DNA from: JACQWX01 sp041662295
Lineage (GTDB): Bacteria; Elusimicrobiota; Elusimicrobia; UBA1565; UBA9628
Reading direction: 5' to 3'
Length of the DNA stretch: 17,462 nucleotides
NCBI GenBank assembly: GCA_041662295.1
Contig: JBAZSR010000064.1
Location: 1-17,462, forward strand
Position numbers and translations under genes: made by a program. Within the stretch, counting starts at the first letter, position 1. Each line of letters opens with the position of its first letter. Positions 1 to 7,595 of the stretch are shown one piece after another. The notes under the pieces are model-generated. The model was given only the letters and a program-made list of their open reading frames with translations, was not told where the DNA came from and did no database searches.

Positions 1-240
1 GGCCATGGCGAGGCGCTTCTCGAGGTCCACGATGCGGGCCATGTGCTCCTCGGCCTTCTTGGCGAAGCCCGAGGTCTCGTCCTTGCGCAAGGCTTCGAGC
101 TGCTCGGTCTCCTGGGAGTGGCGCGCCGCCTCCTCGACCTTGACCTCCATCACCATCTGGGCGGAGGAGGCCTTCTCCTCGGCGATGGCGAGCTTCTTCT
201 CGAGGTCCACGATGCGGGACATGTGCTCCTGGAGCCTCTT
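1..240. repeat. 180-nt-period tandem repeat inside the coiled-coil gene
   Basis: Bases 1-60 and 181-240 line up without gaps and are nearly identical in the middle: 18-50 and 198-230 differ at one position. On the protein this is a 60-residue unit, residues 450-484 against 510-541 of the coiled-coil protein, both containing the E-H-M-x-R-I-V-D-L-E-K core. The repeat may continue beyond the left edge. Confidence 0.85.
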
Positions 241-1623
241 GGAGAGCGTGTCGGTCTCGTCGCGGCGGAGGGCCTCGGTCCTGGATGCCTCGCCGGCGTG
301 GCGGGAGGCCTCGCTCTCGGCCCGGCAGGCGCGGTCGTGGTGCTCGGAGAGCTGGCGCTCGAGCTCGATGATCCGATCCGAGGCGCCTTCGAGCTTCTTG
401 CGGAGCTCCGCGGTCTCCTTGGCGAGCGCGGCCTCGTTGGACGCGTGCATCTCGACGAGCTTGGCGCGCTCCTCGGCCTCGACGAGGCGCTTCTCCAGGG
501 AGACGGCGCGGTCGGTCTGGTCGTGGCTGCGGCGGGTGAGCTCCGCGATCTCGAGCTCGGCCGCGGACTCGGAGCGGCGGCGCTCCTCGGCTTCCGTGGC
601 CGCGGAAGTCTCCGCGCGTTTACGGGCCTCGGCGGCTTCGAGGACGCGCTTCTCGAGGGCGATGTTCTTCTCGGCCTGCTCCTCGTACTTGCGGCGCAGG
701 CGGGCCGCCTCTTCGCGCACCATGGCGTCGCTGTTGGAGCGCTCCCCGGCTTCGATGACGGTGTTCTGGAGGTCGGCGTTCTTGTCCGCGGCCTCCTGGT
801 ACTTCACGCGCCACTCGGAGAGCTCCTGGATGAGGGCGGCCTTCTGCTGCTCCCAGGCCTGTTCCCGGAAAGCCTGGCGGTTGGCGATGAGGCTCTCCTG
901 GCCCTGGAGCCGGAACTTGACCTGGTCCTCCACCTCCTGGCGGAAGACGCGGACCTCGTGGTCGAGCTGGGCCCGCTGTTCGGTGTAGAAGGCCTCGAAG
1001 TGGGCCTGGCGCTCCGCGAGGATCTTCTCCTGGGCCCGCAGGCGGGCCTCGGTCTCGTGGAGCTCGACGAGCTTTGGGGAGAGCTCTTTGTTGAGGGTCT
1101 CGCGGCGGTGGGAAAGCTCCTCCTCGATCTTGAGATGGGCTTCGCGGCGCTCCTTCTCGGCCTCGGCCCGGAACGCCTGATAGTGCCGCTCGAGCTCGTC
1201 GCGCTTGGCCGCGTAGTCGGCCTCGAGGTCCTTCTGCCGCTGGAGGAGGTACTCGTGCATCCGGGCGACCTCGCCCTCGTGGTGGACGAGGGCCTCGATG
1301 TCGAGCTTGCCCGCGAGCTTGAGGTCCATGAGGCCTTCGAGCTTCTTGTAGTACACCTCGCGCTGGGAGAGTTCCTCGGCGTTGGCCGCCATGGCGCGGC
1401 GCAGGGCCTGGCACTCTCGCTCGATCGCGGTCCGGGCGCGCTCTTCCTTGGCCGCCTTGTCGGCTGTCTCGACACGGAGCTTCTCGATGGCGCTGATGCG
1501 CTCGAGCGCCCACCGCAGGGACATGCGCGCGGTGTCGATGTTGTTGATGCCGTCGATGTCCGCGGGCGCGGTCGGCTCGGAGGAAGCGTCGTTCTGGTCG
1601 CGAGGCTTATCCTGTTGTTCCAT
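1..1623 (-). CDS. Long coiled-coil protein of unknown function (partial, C-terminus outside the window)
   Basis: The minus strand is open from an ATG at 1623-1621 to the left edge, giving 541 residues with no stop. After a polar, low-complexity N-terminus (about residues 1-30) the protein is almost entirely charged heptad sequence rich in Glu, Lys, Arg, Ala and Leu, typical of a long parallel coiled coil. No signal peptide, membrane segment or ATPase motif is seen, so it is probably cytoplasmic and structural. A motif like R-I-V-D-L-E-K-K-L recurs in degenerate form near residues 282, 320, 372, 417, 470 and 530; the last two copies lie in a unit repeated after exactly 60 residues. The start is supported by AAGGGG (1635-1630) six bases upstream. 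Long open frames on the plus strand here are Leu/Gly- or Ser/Arg-rich shadows. I do not recognise the family; an SMC-like or filament-forming protein is possible but unsupported. Confidence 0.85.
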   Translation of the reverse strand, partial: MEQQDKPRDQNDASSEPTAPADIDGINNIDTARMSLRWALERISAIEKLRVETADKAAKEERARTAIERECQALRRAMAANAEELSQREVYYKKLEGLMDLKLAGKLDIEALVHHEGEVARMHEYLLQRQKDLEADYAAKRDELERHYQAFRAEAEKERREAHLKIEEELSHRRETLNKELSPKLVELHETEARLRAQEKILAERQAHFEAFYTEQRAQLDHEVRVFRQEVEDQVKFRLQGQESLIANRQAFREQAWEQQKAALIQELSEWRVKYQEAADKNADLQNTVIEAGERSNSDAMVREEAARLRRKYEEQAEKNIALEKRVLEAAEARKRAETSAATEAEERRRSESAAELEIAELTRRSHDQTDRAVSLEKRLVEAEERAKLVEMHASNEAALAKETAELRKKLEGASDRIIELERQLSEHHDRACRAESEASRHAGEASRTEALRRDETDTLSKRLQEHMSRIVDLEKKLAIAEEKASSAQMVMEVKVEEAARHSQETEQLEALRKDETSGFAKKAEEHMARIVDLEKRLAMA

Positions 1624-2155
1624 TAAGGTCCCCTTGCTCGGTGTGACGACAGGCTCCAGTGTACCCGTGGGGTATTAACGATTTATGGCTCGGTTATTTC
1701 CAGGTTCTTTCGGGTTTTGACAGGAGCGGCGATCAGGAACTGCTTGCCCTGGGGTTGCCCCGTTGGCGCGAGAAGTGAGCGGACCATCTCTCCGAACGCT
1801 CGATAGCGCAGAAGCGCGTGTCGCGGCGATCCTTCAGGGGGAACCCTTTCCATCCCCTGCAGTCGTGGGTGTCCCGGAGGATTTTCAATTCCCCGACGGA
1901 AGGTTTTGTCGCAATCAGCCCGATTCTGAGCGATAAAACCACTCAATTCATCTTTTTTCGACCCTCAGACGGCTATGCGACATAAGTCTCGAGGAGACTT
2001 TGAAAAACAGCGCTTTCCCACCTGCGATATGCTCCCCGACACTACCCCACGAAGCGGGATGCCGCATCTCCGGACAGATGTGCCCATGGGGGAACGACTG
2101 GGGAGCAATCGTGAAAAGTGCCCTCGAGGCGGCTGAAAGGACTGGCCCCAGCCTG
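1624..2155. other. 532-nt gap without a convincing gene
   Basis: This stretch separates the coiled-coil gene from the stop of the anti-sigma gene; both flanking genes read leftward, so it should hold the coiled-coil gene's promoter and the end of the sigma operon. Its base composition is visibly more AT-rich than its neighbours. One minus-strand frame (1683-1946, TTG start, 87 codons) is open, but its codons lack the strong G/C third-position bias of every real gene here and the product resembles no family I know. A short hairpin at 1984-2000 is the only clear structure. I see no tRNA, rRNA or riboswitch that I can name. Confidence 0.6.
1984..2000. repeat. Short perfect inverted repeat (7-bp arms, 3-nt loop)
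   Basis: AAGTCTC at 1984-1990 and GAGACTT at 1994-2000 are perfect reverse complements around a GAG loop. It lies about 155 nt past the anti-sigma stop. There is no T-run after it in either direction, so a rho-independent terminator is not supported; a protein-binding site or RNA hairpin is possible. Confidence 0.4.
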
Positions 2156-3433
2156 CTACCGGAGCGTCTCGAGCCTTGGGATCAGGGGCGAGATGGGGAC
2201 CACGCGGAAGGAGGCGCTCCGGGCCCGCTCGGCGTAGGAGGACTCGCGCATGCGGCAGGTCACGCGGAGTCGTGTCGTCTCCGGCTCGGCTGCCAGGATG
2301 TCGCAGGCCGAGTTGTCCTCGTCCGAGGCGGGCACGAGCACGACCATCTCCGCGCCGAAGTTTAAGGCGGGTTTGGGCAGGAGGATGCTGTAGCGGGTCC
2401 AGGCCAGGTCGAGCTCGCGTTCGGAACGCAGGGCTAGGACCTCGTGTCTGCCGAAGGTCCGGTCGTCCGCAGGGGCCGCGCTCCCGACGGCCGCAGCCTG
2501 CGCCATGGCGGATGCGTCCTCCAGGGCGCTCAGGCCCGCGGCCCCGCGGCTCGCCCGGACAGGGGAGAAGGTCCTTCTCCCGGCGTCGAGGCTGGGCGGG
2601 GCCAGGAGGATGTTCGCGGGGGCGGCCGCGGCCTGGAGCCCGGTCGGGGTGATCATGGCCGGGGTGTCGCCCTCGAGCCTGGCCGGGGCCCTCTTGATCG
2701 CGATGGGCTGGCGGTCGGGGTTGGGCGATCCGGTCCATTCCTCATCGTTCGGGAAGCGCTTCTCCTGGGGAGGGACGATGGCCGTGATGCCCAGAGCCTT
2801 CTTCTCGGCCTCGATCATGGCCTGGAGTTCCGTGTTGGTGTAGGAGGGTTGGGCCTGCCCGGATTCTCCAAGGGGAGCGCCCCCGGCCAGGGCTGGAGCG
2901 GGCGGGGCGGACGCCTCCGAGGCTCCTGCGGCCGCCGCCCCTGCGGCGGCAAAGCGGCTCAGGGTCTCGGCTTTCCGGCGGAACTCGGCTGCCTTGGGCC
3001 CGGCAGCGGCCCGGAGCCCTGCGGCATCCATCTTCGGGGAGGGGATCTCCCCTCGGGCGGCGGGAGCGGCCGGGACGCTCTCGCGGGAGGGTCTGGACCG
3101 CAGGCCCTCGTAGGCCACGAACATCACGACCAGGGCCGAGAGCGCCATGGCCGCGGCCCGGACAGGCTGGTTCCAGGAGAAGAAGGGGAACCGCCCTTCC
3201 GAAGGGGCGGCTTGCCGGGCCTGCCGTGCCTTGAGCCGGGCGATGAACCCGGCCGGGAGCTCTCTCTTGGGCAGGTCCGCGAGCATCTTGGACAGGGAGC
3301 GCAGCTCCGAGAGCCGTTCGCGGCACTCCGGGCAGCCGGAGAGGTGCTCTGCGACGGCCCGCGCCTGCCCGGCGGCGAGTTCCCCGTCCGCGAAGGCCGA
3401 GAGCAAGTCGTGGACGTGGCTCGTGTCTTTCAT
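2156..3433 (-). CDS. Transmembrane anti-sigma factor with N-terminal zinc finger and long extracytoplasmic domain
   Basis: 425 aa. The N-terminus is a zf-HC2 anti-sigma domain: H30-x3-C34-x2-C37 follows the typical acidic helix with D16-G17-E18-L19. This domain is known to bind and sequester a cognate ECF sigma factor in the cytoplasm. One transmembrane helix lies at about 91-108, so the remaining 300 or so residues should be extracytoplasmic. That part is Ala/Pro-rich and low-complexity (about 112-330), then ends in a compact domain (about 328-420) that resembles the PrcB C-terminal fold in its pattern (an 'xxLDLAWTRY' helix, then 'FGAEMVVLVPA'); this last assignment is tentative. The ATG overlaps the sigma stop as ATGA (3433-3430), implying translational coupling and near-equal expression. 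Family and cytoplasmic role are clear; what it senses is unknown. Confidence 0.9.
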   Translation of the reverse strand: MKDTSHVHDLLSAFADGELAAGQARAVAEHLSGCPECRERLSELRSLSKMLADLPKRELPAGFIARLKARQARQAAPSEGRFPFFSWNQPVRAAAMALSALVVMFVAYEGLRSRPSRESVPAAPAARGEIPSPKMDAAGLRAAAGPKAAEFRRKAETLSRFAAAGAAAAGASEASAPPAPALAGGAPLGESGQAQPSYTNTELQAMIEAEKKALGITAIVPPQEKRFPNDEEWTGSPNPDRQPIAIKRAPARLEGDTPAMITPTGLQAAAAPANILLAPPSLDAGRRTFSPVRASRGAAGLSALEDASAMAQAAAVGSAAPADDRTFGRHEVLALRSERELDLAWTRYSILLPKPALNFGAEMVVLVPASDEDNSACDILAAEPETTRLRVTCRMRESSYAERARSASFRVVPISPLIPRLETLR

Positions 3434-3975
3434 AGCACGCTCAACCGGTCCTTGAGTTTGAGCCTGAGGGCTTCCCGGGCGCGGGAGAGCCGGGACTTCA
3501 CGGTCCCCTCGGGCACGCCGAGCGCGGCCGCGATGTCGCGGTACGACTGCTCCTTCACGTCTCTCAGCACGATCACGGCCCGTTCCTCCGGTTCCAGCTC
3601 CATGAGCGCGGCCTGGAGCGTCTTTTCCCGGTCCGTGGCCTCGATTCCCGCGTCCAGCGGCGGGTCCGGGGCCTTGAACGCGGGCTCCTCGTCGTGCTCC
3701 TCCCCTGTGAAGAGGTCGAGGGAGACCGTCTTCCAGAACCCTCTCCTCTTCTCGGAGCGGACCCGGTTCTTCCAGGTGTTGACCGTGATGCGGTAGACCC
3801 AGGTGGAGAGCGACGACTCCCCCCGGAAGCCGGGCAGGGCCTTTAAGGCCCGCAAGAGCGAGTCCTGGGCCAGGTCCTCGGCATCGGCGGGGTTGCCCAC
3901 CAGGCGTAAAGACAGGTTGTAGACCAGAGCCGCGTTCTGGGCCAGGAATTCGTTCTCGTCCGGGGGGTTAGACAC
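3430..3975 (-). CDS. ECF-type RNA polymerase sigma factor
   Basis: 181 aa, the usual length for a group 4 (ECF) sigma factor. Region 2 spans about residues 13-80 and shows the core-binding A-D-A-E-D-L-A-Q-D-S helix followed by the -10 recognition segment F-R-G-E-S-S-L-S-T-W-V-Y-R-I. A variable acidic linker (about 85-120) leads into region 4 (about 125-175) with a helix-turn-helix S-Y-R-D-I-A-A-A-L-G-V-P-E-G-T-V-K-S-R-L-S. The start is GTG at 3975-3973; I chose it because it is the first start codon before region 2 and follows the upstream gene's stop by 27 nt. No strong ribosome-binding site is visible, so translation may be coupled to the upstream membrane gene. It directs RNA polymerase to promoters that the downstream anti-sigma factor controls. 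Confidence 0.93.
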   Translation of the reverse strand: MSNPPDENEFLAQNAALVYNLSLRLVGNPADAEDLAQDSLLRALKALPGFRGESSLSTWVYRITVNTWKNRVRSEKRRGFWKTVSLDLFTGEEHDEEPAFKAPDPPLDAGIEATDREKTLQAALMELEPEERAVIVLRDVKEQSYRDIAAALGVPEGTVKSRLSRAREALRLKLKDRLSVL

Positions 3976-4002
3976 CGATTCTAAGGCGACGGTTCCACGG
4001 TC

Positions 4003-4266
4003 CTATTCGGGCCGCTCGACCAGGACGCGGAAGCTCCCGAAGTCCATGTCGAGGATCCTCCGGAAGAGCTCGATCTGGAGGGCGATCATGTAGGCGAAGA
4101 GGCCGAAGGAGGCCAGCTTGCGGACGATCACAGGGGGCTGGAAGTAGAAGAGGAGCAGGGGGAGAAGCCAGACCGCCGGGAGGAAGAAGACCGCGAAGCG
4201 CCAGGTGTAGGCCCACCAGACCCGGAGAGCGGGCTTCCAATCCTGGCGCCGGGTCCGTTTGTTCAA
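4003..4266 (-). CDS. Small two-helix membrane protein upstream of the sigma factor
   Basis: Predicted 87 aa. A basic N-terminus (N-K-R-T-R-R) is followed by a Trp-rich segment, a hydrophobic helix at about residues 24-42 and a second at about 51-67, then a short acidic tail ending R-P-E. This hydrophobic pattern with an aromatic belt is what real small membrane proteins show, whereas the overlapping frame is Pro/Arg/Leu-rich and looks spurious. The start is uncertain: I use TTG at 4266-4264, the first start codon in this frame after the metK stop; a GGAGG lies 13 nt upstream, rather far. The gene sits between metK and the sigma gene, all on the minus strand, so it may be part of the sigma/anti-sigma circuit. 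Family not recognised. Confidence 0.65.
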   Translation of the reverse strand: MNKRTRRQDWKPALRVWWAYTWRFAVFFLPAVWLLPLLLFYFQPPVIVRKLASFGLFAYMIALQIELFRRILDMDFGSFRVLVERPE

Positions 4267-4300
4267 TTTTTTTGGGCGGCCTCCGCCGCTGGGGCCGGAT

Positions 4301-4338
4301 GCCTGCCGGACAAAGGGTTTCTCCTCTGCCCGGCAGGC
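4301..4338. repeat. Hairpin with perfect 9-bp arms downstream of metK
   Basis: GCCTGCCGG (4301-4309) and CCGGCAGGC (4330-4338) are exact reverse complements around a 20-nt loop. It begins 11 nt after the metK stop in the direction of transcription. The loop on the minus strand carries a purine-rich GAGGAG. No T-run follows, so it is not a canonical intrinsic terminator; it could act in RNA processing, attenuation or 3'-end stability between metK and the small membrane gene. Confidence 0.55.
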
Positions 4339-4349
4339 GCCGGTGGTCG

Positions 4350-5582
<1,233 letters not shown>

Positions 5583-5603
5583 TTCGTGTGTGGTCTCCAG
5601 TGC

Positions 5604-5744
5604 CTACTGGCGGATGTCGAGGACGGCCGCTTCGTAGACGGTGATGTTCTCTTTGACGTCTCCGTTGGCCCCGAGGATGCTGTCGCTCAGGTGGACGTTC
5701 CTGCCGACGATGACGTTCTCGAAGAGTATACAATTTTTGAGCAC
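5604..5744 (-). pseudogene. Orphan C-terminal fragment of a left-handed beta-helix (hexapeptide) nucleotidyltransferase
   Basis: Directly after the phosphomannomutase stop, in the same reading frame, a 46-codon frame (GTG at 5744-5742, TAG at 5606-5604) encodes hexapeptide-repeat sequence: V-L-K-N-C-I-L-F-E-N-V-I-V-G then S-D-S-I-L-G, ending A-A-V-L-D-I-R-Q. It aligns with residues 306-331 of the guanylyltransferase at 7596-8675 (A-V-L-E-D-C-V-V-L-E-G-V-R-V-G), about 10 identities in 26. No catalytic domain is attached. The likeliest reading is the relic of a second NDP-sugar pyrophosphorylase whose front was deleted. Alternatives are a short functional peptide or an old C-terminal extension of the phosphomannomutase cut off by a new stop. 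Its first bases are AT-rich and may also carry the metK promoter. Confidence 0.6.
5725..5738 (-). promoter_or_regulatory. Possible -10 element of a metK promoter
   Basis: Read leftward the sequence is AAAAATTGTATACT: a TATACT hexamer (5730-5725) preceded by TG and an A-tract, inside otherwise GC-rich DNA. No good -35 hexamer is seen 16-18 nt upstream. It would give a leader of about 135 nt before metK. A near-copy lies at 8691-8705. Confidence 0.35.
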
Positions 5745-5747
5745 GGC

Positions 5748-7166
5748 TCAGCCATGTCCCACCGCCAGCCACTTTTTGGCGAGTTCGATGAGCTCCGCGG
5801 TCTTCTGCGGGGCGTCGGTCTCGGCGTAGAGCCGCATGACGGGCTCCGTGCCCGAGGGCCGCATGAGGATCCAGGAGGAGTCCTGGGCCACGACCTTGAG
5901 CCCGTCGATCTGGGAGGTCGACTGGATCGGCATGCCCAGGACCTTCTTCGGGAGCTTCTTGAGCAGCTTCGTCGCGAAGACCGCCTTGTCTGCCACGGGC
6001 CGGTGGATGCGGACGTCGAGGCGCTTGAAGGCCGACTTGCCGTACTTCTCCTCGACCTTCTTCCAGAGGGAGGAGGGGGTCGCGTTCTGGGTGACGCACA
6101 TCTCCATGAGGAGGAGCGCCGTCACGAGCCCGTCGCGCTCGGGCAGGCCGCCTTTCCAGGCGTAGCCGCCGGACTCCTCGGCTCCGATCACGGCCTCCCC
6201 CGCGGCGAGCTTCTCGGCCACGTGCTTGAAGCCGACCGGGAGCTCCTCGAAGGGCAGGTTCCGGGCCGCGGCGATGCGGGCCGGGATCCTGCCCATGGAG
6301 ACCGACTGCACGATCTTGCCCTTGAGCTTCCTCTTTTCGACGAGGTACTCGATGATCATGGGGAAGAGCTGGCAGGGGGTGTAGTAGACGCCTTTCTCGT
6401 CCACGACCCCGACCCGGTCGCCGTCGCCGTCGAGGGCGATGCCCATGAGCGCCTTGGAGGCCTTGACCTTCTCGACGAGGAGGGCGAGGTTCGCCTCGAT
6501 GGGCTCGGGGTTGACCCCGCCGAAGAGGGGGTCGCGCTCGGCGCGGATGACGATGAGGTTCTTGGAGGGGATCAGCTTCTCCATGAGCCCCGCGGCCGAG
6601 CCGTGGAGGTAGTCGATGACGACCGGGTGCCTCAGGCGGCCGGAGATCTTCGACGGGTCCACCCGGGAGCGGACGTGCTGGAGGTAGGCGTCCCGGCAGG
6701 ACTTGACCGGGAAGTCGCTGTTGAGGGCCGGCATCGTTTTGTCGAGGTGCGCCTCGAGCGTCCGGGTGAAGCCGTCGGGCACGACGCGGCCCTCGGACTT
6801 GATCTTGACGCCGTTGTACTGGGGCGGGTTGTGGCTCGCGGTGACCATGACGCCCAGGCCCTTGGCCTTGTGGGTCATCAGGCTCACCGCCGGGGTGGGC
6901 AGGCTCTCGCCGATGAGGAAGGGGTTGAGCCGGTTGCCCTTCAGGACCCGCGCGATCTCGCGGGCGAAGGCCTCGGATTGGAACCTGCGGTCGTAGCCGA
7001 TCCATATCTGCCCGGTCAGCCCGCGGCGCTTGGCGGGTGTCTTCAGGGCCTCGTCCCGGATGAAGTCCGCGAGGGCCTGGGCCACGCGCCGGACGTTGTC
7101 GAACGTGAAGTCGCGCGCGAGCACGCCGCGCCAGCCGTCCGTCCCGAACTTGATGGGGTCGATCAT
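5748..7166 (-). CDS. Phosphomannomutase / phosphoglucomutase
   Basis: 472 aa, alpha-D-phosphohexomutase family. It interconverts mannose-6-phosphate and mannose-1-phosphate (or the glucose equivalents) through a phosphoserine. All four signature sites are intact: F-G-T-D-G-W-R-G near the N-terminus (7-14), the phosphoserine loop T-A-S-H-N-P at 109-114 (Ser111), the Mg-binding D-G-D-G-D-R at 246-251, the sugar-binding G-A-E-E-S-G-G at 328-334 and the phosphate-binding R-P-S-G-T-E-P at 436-442. A strong GGAGGA (7176-7171) sits just upstream of the ATG. The start overlaps the cupin stop as ATGA, so the two are translationally coupled. The mannose assignment comes mainly from its neighbours, a type-II-like phosphomannose isomerase and a guanylyltransferase; sequence alone would also allow phosphoglucomutase or a dual enzyme. 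Confidence 0.93.
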   Translation of the reverse strand: MIDPIKFGTDGWRGVLARDFTFDNVRRVAQALADFIRDEALKTPAKRRGLTGQIWIGYDRRFQSEAFAREIARVLKGNRLNPFLIGESLPTPAVSLMTHKAKGLGVMVTASHNPPQYNGVKIKSEGRVVPDGFTRTLEAHLDKTMPALNSDFPVKSCRDAYLQHVRSRVDPSKISGRLRHPVVIDYLHGSAAGLMEKLIPSKNLIVIRAERDPLFGGVNPEPIEANLALLVEKVKASKALMGIALDGDGDRVGVVDEKGVYYTPCQLFPMIIEYLVEKRKLKGKIVQSVSMGRIPARIAAARNLPFEELPVGFKHVAEKLAAGEAVIGAEESGGYAWKGGLPERDGLVTALLLMEMCVTQNATPSSLWKKVEEKYGKSAFKRLDVRIHRPVADKAVFATKLLKKLPKKVLGMPIQSTSQIDGLKVVAQDSSWILMRPSGTEPVMRLYAETDAPQKTAELIELAKKWLAVGHG

Positions 7167-7594
7167 TTCTTCCTCCGTACCCGTCTGAGGTGCTTGGCCC
7201 GTCCGCAGTTTCCGGCCTTCCGGCCTTCAACCACTTTCTCGTAGACCCGCTCCGCGGGTACCCCTACTCGGTCGAAGTCGTCCTCGAGCCGCACCACGTC
7301 CGAAAGCTCGGGGGTCGAGACCTCCAGCACCGTGACCCGGCCGAAGCGGGCCTCGAAGCGGTGCACCGTGCCCGGGGGGATCACGGCCCCCGACCCGGCC
7401 TTCAGCACGCGCTCGCGGTCTTCGATCCGCAGGACGAGCCGGCCCTCGAGGACGTGGATCGTCTCGTGCTTGCGCTCGTGGTACTGGAGGCTCAGCCGGC
7501 GGCCTCTCTCCACGATGATGATCTTGCCGGCGTAGCCCGGGCCGAGGGCGTAAAGGATCTCGCGGCCCCAGGGCTTCCTGATGACGGTGGCCAT
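7163..7594 (-). CDS. Cupin-type mannose-6-phosphate isomerase (type II PMI domain)
   Basis: 143 aa, a single cupin. It begins with the K-P-W-G-R-E motif (7-12) characteristic of type II phosphomannose isomerase domains, followed by L-S-L-Q-Y-H-E-R-K-H-E-T (34-45), which supplies the likely metal ligands Gln37, His39 and Glu44, and I-P-P-G-T-V-H-R-F (72-80), which supplies His78. In bifunctional ManC/AlgA enzymes this domain follows the guanylyltransferase in one polypeptide; here it is a separate gene starting one base after the guanylyltransferase stop. Expected reaction: fructose-6-phosphate to mannose-6-phosphate in the cytoplasm. The ATG at 7594 is chosen over upstream in-frame starts because the cupin begins there and the earlier part would lie inside the neighbouring gene. 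Other cupin activities on sugar phosphates cannot be excluded. Confidence 0.85.
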   Translation of the reverse strand: MATVIRKPWGREILYALGPGYAGKIIIVERGRRLSLQYHERKHETIHVLEGRLVLRIEDRERVLKAGSGAVIPPGTVHRFEARFGRVTVLEVSTPELSDVVRLEDDFDRVGVPAERVYEKVVEGRKAGNCGRAKHLRRVRRKK

Positions 7595-7595
7595 G

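Noticed and set aside
1..240. CRISPR-like array from the 180-nt repeat
   Set aside because: Only two visible copies, in frame within a coiled-coil gene, with diverged similar sequence between them instead of unique spacers.
43..1626. Long plus-strand open frames opposite the coiled-coil gene
   Set aside because: They are Leu/Gly- or Ser/Arg-rich with no domain logic; the minus-strand frame is a regular coiled coil with a proper start and ribosome-binding site.
1683..1946. Possible 87-residue minus-strand gene in the 532-nt gap
   Set aside because: TTG start without a clear ribosome-binding site, codon use unlike all real genes in the window, and no recognisable family; kept only as a remark.
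3968..4240. Alternative 90-residue minus-strand frame overlapping the small membrane protein
   Set aside because: Pro/Leu/Arg-rich low-complexity product; the other frame gives two clean membrane helices with an aromatic belt.
4301..4338. Hairpin after metK as a rho-independent terminator
   Set aside because: No T-run follows the stem in the direction of transcription.
5583..5747. SAM riboswitch in front of metK
   Set aside because: The upstream stretch is better explained as hexapeptide-repeat coding sequence and shows no recognisable riboswitch core.
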